Source: Nitrosarchaeum sp.
GTDB taxonomy: Archaea; Thermoproteota; Nitrososphaeria; Nitrososphaerales; Nitrosopumilaceae
NCBI GenBank assembly: GCA_016234975.1
Contig: JACRND010000081.1
Span: 1-11,820, forward strand
Length of the DNA: 11,820 nt
Reading direction: 5' to 3'
In this document: positions 6,350 to 11,820 of the stretch, one piece after another
Layout: each line of letters begins with the position of its first letter
Numbering within the stretch: position 1 is the first letter of the stretch
Notes under the pieces: generated by a model
Seen by the model: only the letters and a program-made list of their open reading frames with translations
Databases searched by the model: none
What the model was told of the DNA's origin: nothing
Made by a program: the position numbers and the translations under genes

Positions 6350-7141
6350 CTACAAATCTGTGTCTTGATCTAATCTTAGACCCTTGTATCTGTTTCTTAT
6401 TGTAACCTCAGTTACACTTGCAGCTTCTGCGATATCACGTTGAGTCATATTCTCACAATTTTTTACACATGACAAGTACAGTGCAGCTGCTGCAAGCCCC
6501 ATCGGATCCTTGCCTGCTGATTCTTCATGTTCCTGTGCTACTTTGAGTACTTTAACTGCATAACGTTTTGTCTTTTCTGTAATTCCAAGCTTGCTTGCAA
6601 TTCTTGCAACACATTGAACTGGATCAACAACAGGCATTTTTAGCTCCAACTCTAGATGTAATAATCTATAACATCTTGCGATGTCTTTTTTCTTAATGTT
6701 GCCTGCATCTGAAACATCTTTTAGTGTTCTAGGAGTTTCAGTATCCCTGCATGCAGCATAAAGTGCAGATGCAATCAATGCAGAAATTGAACGTCCTCTA
6801 ACAAGACCCTTTTCCAACGCTTTTCTGTAAATATATGCCGCTTTTTCAACAACTGCGTCAGAAAGTGCAAGTTTGTCTTTTAGTCGGGTTAATTCACTTA
6901 ATGCTTGTCTAAGATTTCTATCTGCAGATGCATGAACTTTACTTCTGCTATCCCATGTTCTTAGTCTTTCAATGGTACTCTTCATAGCAGACGTAAGTGG
7001 TTTTCCAGTCTCAGAAATAACATACCCACACTTTCCGCAAAACCTTTCTCCAGTTACATTGTCAGTTAACATGCCACTTTTTCCACAACGCCCACAGATA
7101 GTATCCGCATTGATAATTTGTAAAACCAAAAATAAGACCAA
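6350..7141 (-). CDS. tfb: Transcription initiation factor B (TFB) lacking B-reader and B-linker
   Basis: TFB bridges TBP-DNA and RNA polymerase. The N-terminal zinc ribbon is intact (C16, C19, C35, C38). Two cyclin repeats follow (about 73-165 and 170-262), ending in the helix-turn-helix TQRDIAEAASVTEVTIRNRY that reads the BRE. Between CGYVISE (residue 44) and TGKPLTSAMKSTIERLRTWD the usual 40-50 residues are absent: the conserved EWRxF, RTGxP and DxGLxT motifs of the B-reader and linker. The frame is kept, giving 263 aa against about 300-310 for normal TFBs. The start is non-ATG: TTG 7141 lies about 22 bases after a TATA-like box, and TTG 7129 is the alternative. The next in-frame ATG would remove half the ribbon. 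It should bind promoters and polymerase, but DNA melting and start selection may be altered. Confidence 0.92.
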   Translation of the reverse strand: MVLFLVLQIINADTICGRCGKSGMLTDNVTGERFCGKCGYVISETGKPLTSAMKSTIERLRTWDSRSKVHASADRNLRQALSELTRLKDKLALSDAVVEKAAYIYRKALEKGLVRGRSISALIASALYAACRDTETPRTLKDVSDAGNIKKKDIARCYRLLHLELELKMPVVDPVQCVARIASKLGITEKTKRYAVKVLKVAQEHEESAGKDPMGLAAAALYLSCVKNCENMTQRDIAEAASVTEVTIRNRYKGLRLDQDTDL

Positions 7142-7155
7142 TATCAGTTAGTTTG

Positions 7156-7167
7156 TTTACTATAAGA
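7156..7167 (-). promoter_or_regulatory. Probable TATA box of the TFB-TBP transcript
   Basis: The minus strand reads CTTATAGTAAA, centred about 22 bases before TTG 7141. This fits a leaderless or nearly leaderless start. The element is close to symmetric and could also drive plus-strand transcription toward 7190. Confidence 0.4.
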
Positions 7168-7428
7168 ACTCGCTTATTTCATGATTTTGCATGGAAGTAC
7201 TCAAAAACAAAGTGTCAAACATTACAGTCTTTATGCCTTATTTTACAGTGATTTTCATATTGCAAAAAATAGTGAGTTAAATTCAGATGTGAACAGGCCA
7301 ATAATATTGGTTTTAAAAAATTAGAATCAAAATATTCTATTTGTACAAATTTTTTCAAGAGATTACAGGATAAAACGACCAAATTCACTAAAACCCTACA
7401 TTAATACGAGTTTGACATAACAACAAGT
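7168..7428. other. AT-rich intergenic stretch without a convincing gene
   Basis: Two short plus-strand ORFs exist (ATG 7181-7324, 47 aa, and ATG 7191-7280, 29 aa with a hydrophobic centre). They overlap each other, resemble nothing I know, and are not supported beyond length. I see no RNA gene, hairpin or repeat here. Confidence 0.5.
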
Positions 7429-7541
7429 ATGAAACAAAATACTTGTACAAAGTGCAAAGTTTGGATAAGTGAAAGATAAGACAAACATCATATAATCATA
7501 ATTGTATGGAGTGTTCAGAGAATTTTTGGTCATTGGGATGA
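7429..7541 (+). pseudogene. Zinc-ribbon microgene, apparently frameshifted
   Basis: ATG 7429 gives MKQNTCTKCKVWISER and stops at once. In another frame the sequence continues as KIRQTSYNHNCMECSENFW and SLG, ending at TGA 7541. Joined near 7470-7478 the pieces make a protein of about 37 aa with CTKC and CMEC about 19 residues apart, the same layout as the intact zinc-ribbon microproteins elsewhere in the window. Its stop overlaps the start of the next microgene (ATGA). One missing or extra base explains the break. A sequencing error would be an equally good explanation. Confidence 0.4.
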
Positions 7542-7645
7542 AAGGATTATGTCATCATTGTAATTTAAGTAATGTCGAAATAATAATCAATTCAGACAAA
7601 ATTCCAATTTATAAAATATGCAGAGAACATCTTGGTTTAATTTAG
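7538..7645 (+). CDS. Small putative zinc-binding protein, 35 aa
   Basis: ATG 7538 opens a 35-aa ORF with CHHC (residues 5-8) and CREH (28-31), a CxxC-x19-CxxH arrangement that could hold one zinc ion. The middle is hydrophobic and strand-like (VEIIINSDKIPIYKI). It overlaps the upstream broken zinc-ribbon gene by ATGA, as seen for 4507/4671, which supports it being a genuine second gene of a microprotein pair. The function is unknown. Confidence 0.5.
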   Translation: MKGLCHHCNLSNVEIIINSDKIPIYKICREHLGLI

Positions 7646-7775
7646 TACTGTGCTAAAAAATTTTTCTAGTTTTACAATATTGACATCATAAAAAATTATT
7701 AGTAGACATAACATTATAAATTTTTAAGTAAAATTATGAAAAACCCTAAATAATCTTAAATTGTAAAACTAATAA

Positions 7776-7982
7776 TTGATTGAATCTCTAACATACATTG
7801 GTCGTACACTGATTCTTTTATTGACAGGTGTAGGATTAATTTTATTTTGGCGTGGAATATGGCAAGTTTCAGAAAAGTTATTTTCGGAACAAGTCAGCTT
7901 AATTTTAGGTCTTGTGATATTAATTGGCATTGCAATATTTGAAAAAAAACAAATTTTCAAAATTTTGGGCATATCACATTAA
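7776..7982 (+). CDS. Small integral membrane protein with two helices, 68 aa
   Basis: The product has two hydrophobic helices, about residues 8-26 (LTYIGRTLILLLTGVGLILF region) and 40-56 (VSLILGLVILIGIAIF). A short amphipathic loop joins them, and a basic tail EKKQIFKIL follows. TTG 7776 is the only start available after an in-frame TAA at 7773; AT-rich DNA at 7744-7760 could be its TATA region. I do not recognise a family, and no enzyme motif is present. It stands alone, 186 bases before bioA. A role as a subunit or modifier of a larger membrane complex is possible but not shown. Confidence 0.6.
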   Translation: MIESLTYIGRTLILLLTGVGLILFWRGIWQVSEKLFSEQVSLILGLVILIGIAIFEKKQIFKILGISH

Positions 7983-8004
7983 GTCACAAAATGTTTTCAT
8001 AAAA

Positions 8005-8036
8005 TTTAGTTTATATTAAATTTAGTTTACATTAAA
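8005..8036. repeat. Tandem 16-base direct repeat (two copies)
   Basis: TTTAGTTTATATTAAA (8005-8020) is followed directly by TTTAGTTTACATTAAA (8021-8036), with one mismatch. It lies in the intergenic region before bioA, just after the small membrane protein gene. It may be a slippage duplication or a transcription-terminating, T-rich region; no function is shown. Confidence 0.7.
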
Positions 8037-8116
8037 TATTGAACATCATACCAAAAATAGACGGATTAGTAACATCAAAGTAGATATCCAACTCAGATGC
8101 AAGAAAACTAAAAACG

Positions 8117-8175
8117 CTCTCAAACAAATCGTTTGATTATTAAGATCAAATAACGTTACAAAGATCGTTTGAGAG
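8117..8175. promoter_or_regulatory. Repeated GTTTGA motifs around the bioA start, possible operator
   Basis: CTCTCAAAC at 8117-8125 is the exact reverse complement of GTTTGAGAG at 8167-8175. In addition ATCGTTTGA occurs twice in direct orientation, at 8128-8136 and 8164-8172. The last copy covers the TTG start of bioA, and the AT-rich stretch between them holds the likely TATA box. The arrangement suits a repressor that blocks the promoter, but no regulator is identified. Confidence 0.4.
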
Positions 8176-9490
8176 AGAAGAGTTTTGTGTGGCATCCAAA
8201 TACACAAATGAAAGAATGGGATTCATTTGATGAGATTGTCAGAGCCAAAGGAATGTGGCTTACAGATTCCAATGGAAATAATCTTTTGGACGGAGTTGCA
8301 TCAATGTGGTGTAATGTGTGGGGGCATTCCAAACCTGAATTAGTCAACGCAATTACAAAACAAAGCAAGAAATTACAACACTCATCTATGTTTAATTTAA
8401 CAAATGAGCCTGCAGAGAAACTTGCAGAGAGCCTAGTAAAAATATCACCAGGAATGCACAGAGTGTTTTATTCAGATAATGGTTCTTCTGCAATGGAAAT
8501 CGGATTCAAGTTAGCATTACAGTATTGGGACAATATTGGAGAGAAAAAGAAAACAAAGATTATGACATTAGAAAACGGCTATCATGGAGACACGTTTGGT
8601 GCAATGGCTGTAGGTTATGTTCCAGAGTTTTTTGGTAAATTCAAAAAACAGTTATTCCCAACAATACAAATTCCAGTACCAAACAAGTACAGAATTCCAA
8701 AGGGATATGGTTATTCTGATTATCAGAATTTTTGTGTAGATAAAATTGAAGACAAATTTTCCAAAGATGACAAAATTGCTGCATTTGTCATGGAGAGTGG
8801 AGCACAAGTTGCAGGTGGTGTGATCATATTTCCAAAAGAATTTCAAAGAAAAATAAGCAAACTGTGTAAAAAATACAATGTATTACTGGTATTAGATGAA
8901 ATAGCAACAGGTTTTGGACGTTTAGGTTCCATGATACAATATACAGAACAAAAAAGCATTCCAGATATTGTAGCATATGGAAAAATGTTAACTGGGGGAT
9001 ATCTGACGATGGCTGCAACTTTGGCAAGCAAAAAAGTATATGATTCATTTTTGGGGGAATTTAATGATTGGAAGCATCTCTTTCATGGACATACATATAC
9101 TGGTAATCCGTTATCCGCGGCAGTTGCAAATGAAAATCTAAAATTATATCAAAAAAATAGTTTGATCAAAAAATTCAAAAAACATCAAAAGTTTTTGAAG
9201 AGTATTATGATAAAATAGCAGAAATAGGAATAGTAGGAGACATCAGACATAGAGGAATGCTTATGGGAATAGAACTAGTAAAAGATAAGAAGACCAAAAC
9301 ACCCATACATACTAAAAAATCAATAAATAAAATTTTCTTTGAGGAGGGAAAAAAACATGGAATCTATCTTCGCACATTAGGAAATATTGTCATGCTTGTG
9401 CCACCATTAGCAATATCTGAAGAAGAGTTGAATTTACTACTAAATAGAACAATAGATACCATCAAATCAGCACAAAATCAAGTAGTATAG
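8169..9490 (+). pseudogene. bioA: bioA, adenosylmethionine-8-amino-7-oxononanoate aminotransferase, frameshifted
   Basis: BioA converts KAPA to DAPA using SAM as amino donor and PLP as cofactor. The first frame (TTG 8169 to 9218) covers about 337 native residues: WHPNTQM near the start, SMWCNVWGH, YSDNGSSAMEIG, GYHGDTFGAMA, D243 in LDEIATGFGR, PLP lysine K272 in YGKMLTGGYLT, and HTYTGNPLSAA. It then reads out of frame and stops. The native sequence goes on one frame over, from KTSKVFEEYYDKIAEIG through MLMGIELVKDK to TAG 9488-9490. Together they make a normal length of about 440 aa. The break falls in the oligo-A tracts at 9168-9182; one extra A would restore the frame. TTG is the only start near the family's N-terminus. 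It could be a real mutation or a homopolymer sequencing error. Every visible catalytic residue is kept. Confidence 0.9.
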
Positions 9491-9613
9491 ATATTAATCA
9501 AATACAACATATGCTCAATGACATATTCTTGAATCAACTTTACAAAATAAAATAATAGATACAGTGTCAAGTATGAAACATTACGCATAGAGAGATGATT
9601 TTGATGCCACTAA

Positions 9614-9623
9614 TCTTTTTTAA
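9614..9623 (+). promoter_or_regulatory. Probable TATA box of bioB
   Basis: A T-rich run, CTTTTTTAAT in essence, is centred about 27 bases before ATG 9646, and no Shine-Dalgarno site is present. This fits a leaderless bioB transcript with its own promoter rather than readthrough from bioA, 155 bases upstream. Confidence 0.4.
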
Positions 9624-9645
9624 TGGAATTTAATGCAAAAACATC

Positions 9646-10626
9646 ATGAGTGACATGATGGAATTTATTAAAGAATGTCAAGAAAAAGTCTTTTCAGGAA
9701 TTGGAATATCAAGTGAAGACGCTGAAAAACTGTTTAACATACCAGATGAAAATATAAAAGAATTGGCCAGAGCTGCAAATCAGATCACTCGAGATTTTAA
9801 TGGGAATAAAGTTGATGTAGAACAAATAAACAATATTAAAAAGAATGCATGTAGTGAAGATTGTTCATTTTGTGGACAATCGGCATTTTTTGATACTGGA
9901 ATTGAAACATATCCATTACCAACAGCAGAAGAAGTTGTGATTAAAGCAAGTAAAGCAAAAAAAGAAGGAGCAGAATCATATTGTCTTGTTGCAGCATGGA
10001 GAGAGCCATCTGCCAAAGATTTTGACAAAGTTTGTAACATCATCAGAGAAATTAACAACAAAGTAGGAATCAATGTAGAGTGCAGTTTAGGATTTCTCAC
10101 ACCAGAACAAGCAAAAAAACTCAAAGAACTCAATGTGAAAAGATACAATCATAATTTGGAAACTTCAAAATCAAAATTTTCAGAGATTTGTACTACACAT
10201 ACCTATGATGACAGATTAAAAACATTGCAAATTGCACGTGATGCAGGATTAGAATTATGTACAGGTGGAATTATAGGATTAGGAGAAACAAGAAAACAAA
10301 GAATTGAACTAGCACTGGAATTAGCCGTACTTTATCCCGAAGAAGTTACAATAAACATACTAGTTCCAGTTCCAGGAACTCCGTTAGAATTGCAAACAAA
10401 ATTATCCAATTCTGAGATTGTGAGAATGTTTTCAGTTATCAGATTTCTTTTACCGGAATCAGTGATAAAAATTTCGGGTGGAAGAGAAACAAACCTTGAT
10501 GATTCAGGTGAAGAGATACTACAAAGTGGTGCAAACGGCATAATCACATCAGGTTATCTCACAATGGGTGGAAATGATTCTGAGAAAGATTTTAAAATGA
10601 TAAAAAAGATTGGGTTAGAAGCTTAA
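9646..10626 (+). CDS. bioB: Biotin synthase (radical SAM)
   Basis: BioB inserts sulfur into dethiobiotin in the last step of biotin synthesis. The 326-aa product has the radical-SAM cluster motif CSEDCSFC (C69, C73, C76), which binds the 4Fe-4S cluster and SAM. The ligands of the second, sacrificial 2Fe-2S cluster are all present: C114 (SYCLVAAWR), C147 (VECSLGF), C206 (ELCTGGIIGLGET) and R281 (KISGGRETN). Length and motif order match the family over the whole TIM barrel. ATG 9646 is chosen as the first start with a TATA-like box at the right distance; M4 and M5 are possible later starts. It lies between frameshifted bioA and bioF, all on the plus strand but with gaps of 155 and 365 bases, so each may have its own promoter. 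The gene is intact. Confidence 0.97.
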   Translation: MSDMMEFIKECQEKVFSGIGISSEDAEKLFNIPDENIKELARAANQITRDFNGNKVDVEQINNIKKNACSEDCSFCGQSAFFDTGIETYPLPTAEEVVIKASKAKKEGAESYCLVAAWREPSAKDFDKVCNIIREINNKVGINVECSLGFLTPEQAKKLKELNVKRYNHNLETSKSKFSEICTTHTYDDRLKTLQIARDAGLELCTGGIIGLGETRKQRIELALELAVLYPEEVTINILVPVPGTPLELQTKLSNSEIVRMFSVIRFLLPESVIKISGGRETNLDDSGEEILQSGANGIITSGYLTMGGNDSEKDFKMIKKIGLEA

Positions 10627-10699
10627 TCAATAACATTTTTTACATAAGACATGTACTGTAAAAATTACAAATGTATAATTTACACAGTAAAAAATGAAT

Positions 10700-10831
10700 T
10701 TATGGTTCTAGTACCTTAACATATGATTTTTTCTTTCTCCGAAATTTCAATTTTTTTATAGCTAAATCTAATTCCACTATATTTCTTTGATCATCAAGCA
10801 TTCTTTCGATGTTATTGTCCAAACCTATCAT
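10700..10831 (-). CDS. Possible small basic protein, 43 aa
   Basis: A short ORF on the minus strand from ATG 10831 to TAA 10700, inside the 365-base gap between bioB and bioF. The product starts with a charged helix (MIGLDNNIERMLDDQRNIVE), which could form a short coiled coil, and ends in a strongly basic segment KLKFRRKKK. The minus strand has a TATA-like GATAAATCTTAAAT about 20-30 bases before the ATG. No family is recognised. The rest of the gap holds nothing I can name apart from the bioF promoter area. Confidence 0.4.
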   Translation of the reverse strand: MIGLDNNIERMLDDQRNIVELDLAIKKLKFRRKKKSYVKVLEP

Positions 10832-10991
10832 TTTGTATTTTAGGAAGATTTAAGATTTATCATTAATCACGAACCTAGTTATTTACTCATCCTCTTGTAA
10901 GTGTTAGAATACCAATGTAAATTATCAAAATTTAGTTGAAAAATAAGAAAAGAATTTACGCATGGATAAATTTAATTTAGAATAGCTATTC

Positions 10992-11820
10992 ATGAATCGT
11001 AATCTAAGATTTGTTGATTTGGAATTAGAGCAAATAAAACAAACCAATCTCTATAGAAAATTAAAATACGGTAAATCAAATCAAGCATGGATTACAATTA
11101 ATGGAAAAAAACTACTAAATCTTTGTTCAAATGATTATTTAGGTATACCAGTCACAAAAATAAAAATAAAACAAATGCAATCAAGCTCAAGACTAGTCTC
11201 AGGAAATGACGAATCATATAAAATATTAGAAGATAAACTTGCAAAACACAAATCACAGCAAACCAGCTTGATTTATCCTACAGGATACATGGCAAATTTA
11301 GGTGCAGTTACTACAATTACAAAAAGAGAAGATTTGATTTTAAGTGACGAATTAAATCATGCAAGTATAATTGAATCATGCAAGCTTGCAGGAGCAAAAA
11401 TTTCAATTTACAAACATAACGATGTCGAGGATTTAAATAAAAAACTCAAACAAAAAGGCAAAAACAAATTCATCATCACCGAAGGGATATTTAGTATGGA
11501 TGGAGATTTTTCAAAACTAAAAGAGATCACAGAGATTGCAGGAAAATCAAATGCGATTACAATACTTGATGATGCTCACGGGGATTTTGTTGTTGGAGCA
11601 GATGGAAAAGGTACTCCAGATCATTTTAACATCCCAAAAAAAATTGATTTGTATATTAGCAGTCTAAGTAAAGGATTAGGATCATTTGGAGGATATGTTT
11701 CATCACAGAATAATGTAATAGACTTGTGTATAAATAAATCAAAATCTTTTATTTATACTTCAGCACTTCCATCATTTTTAGTTGAATATTCATTGAAAAG
11801 ATTTGAATCGAATAGAGAAA
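10992..11820 (+). CDS. bioF: 8-amino-7-oxononanoate synthase, partial
   Basis: BioF (KAPA synthase) condenses pimeloyl thioester with alanine using PLP. I translated 276 residues from ATG 10992 to the window edge; the C-terminal third or so is missing. Family landmarks appear in order: CSNDYLGI (45-52), SRLVSGN, YPTGYMANLGA, SDELNHASII, ITEGIFSMDGD, the cofactor-binding DDAHG (193-197) and the Schiff-base lysine K227 in SSLSKGLGSFGGY. The enzyme belongs to the alpha-oxoamine synthase family. 2-Amino-3-ketobutyrate CoA ligase is a close relative, but the biotin context favours BioF. An AT-rich TATA-like stretch lies about 15-25 bases before the ATG. No damage is seen in the visible part. Confidence 0.93.
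   Translation, partial: MNRNLRFVDLELEQIKQTNLYRKLKYGKSNQAWITINGKKLLNLCSNDYLGIPVTKIKIKQMQSSSRLVSGNDESYKILEDKLAKHKSQQTSLIYPTGYMANLGAVTTITKREDLILSDELNHASIIESCKLAGAKISIYKHNDVEDLNKKLKQKGKNKFIITEGIFSMDGDFSKLKEITEIAGKSNAITILDDAHGDFVVGADGKGTPDHFNIPKKIDLYISSLSKGLGSFGGYVSSQNNVIDLCINKSKSFIYTSALPSFLVEYSLKRFESNRE

Noticed and set aside
7181..7324. Two overlapping short plus-strand ORFs (47 aa and 29 aa)
   Set aside because: Neither has a motif or clear start signal beyond an ambiguous TATA-like element, and they compete for the same DNA.
9150..9218. Programmed ribosomal frameshift in bioA
   Set aside because: There is no precedent in this family that I know of and no obvious stimulatory structure; mutation or homopolymer error is simpler.
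1..11820. CRISPR arrays, tRNA/rRNA genes, insertion sequences, prophage genes
   Set aside because: I looked for regular repeats, cloverleaf-like segments and transposase or integrase motifs and found none.

Overview
This window looks like the chromosome of an ammonia-oxidising thaumarchaeon (Nitrososphaerota) of the Nitrosopumilus/Nitrosarchaeum type. The DNA is very AT-rich. It carries archaeal TBP and TFB genes, a response regulator with a cysteine-rich output region that resembles the thaumarchaeal TackOD1 domain, an HMG-CoA synthase and a biotin gene set. Many genes have a TATA-like box about 20-30 bases before the start codon and no Shine-Dalgarno site, which suggests leaderless mRNAs. 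The lineage is inferred from gene content and remembered family sequences, not from a database search.

Layout. 1-881 (-): response regulator, cut by the window edge. 1037-1741 (+): membrane-anchored DsbA-like thiol oxidoreductase. 1853-3795 (+): HMG-CoA synthase overlapping an unrecognised 182-aa gene. 3799-4474 (-): a decay zone with a gutted bioD and probable remains of a small membrane-protein gene. 4507-5749: short genes, including three zinc-ribbon microproteins and a ribbon-helix-helix protein. 5769-7141 (-): a probable TFB-TBP operon. 7142-8168: mostly intergenic, with one intact and one apparently frameshifted zinc-binding microgene and a two-helix membrane protein. 8169-11820 (+): bioA (frameshifted), bioB (intact) and bioF (runs off the window). 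A possible 43-aa gene lies antisense between bioB and bioF.

How the genes relate. BioF, BioA, BioD and BioB carry out the four late steps of biotin synthesis (KAPA, DAPA, dethiobiotin, biotin). Here bioB is complete and bioF is intact as far as it can be seen. bioA has a single-base frameshift in an oligo-A tract. The bioD copy has lost about 80-95 central codons and changes frame. Either this strain is losing the pathway, or a working bioD lies beyond the window and the bioA lesion is a sequencing error or recent mutation.

The most unusual object is the TFB gene at 6350-7141. Its zinc ribbon and both cyclin repeats are intact, but about 40-50 residues (B-reader and B-linker) are cleanly missing in frame. 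It sits 20 bases upstream of a TBP gene with all four DNA-intercalating phenylalanines. This could be a specialised initiation-factor pair, or a TFB that occupies promoters without supporting normal open-complex formation. Together with the RHH protein and the zinc-ribbon microproteins, the 4.5-7.7 kb stretch looks like a variable, regulator-rich island between core genes.
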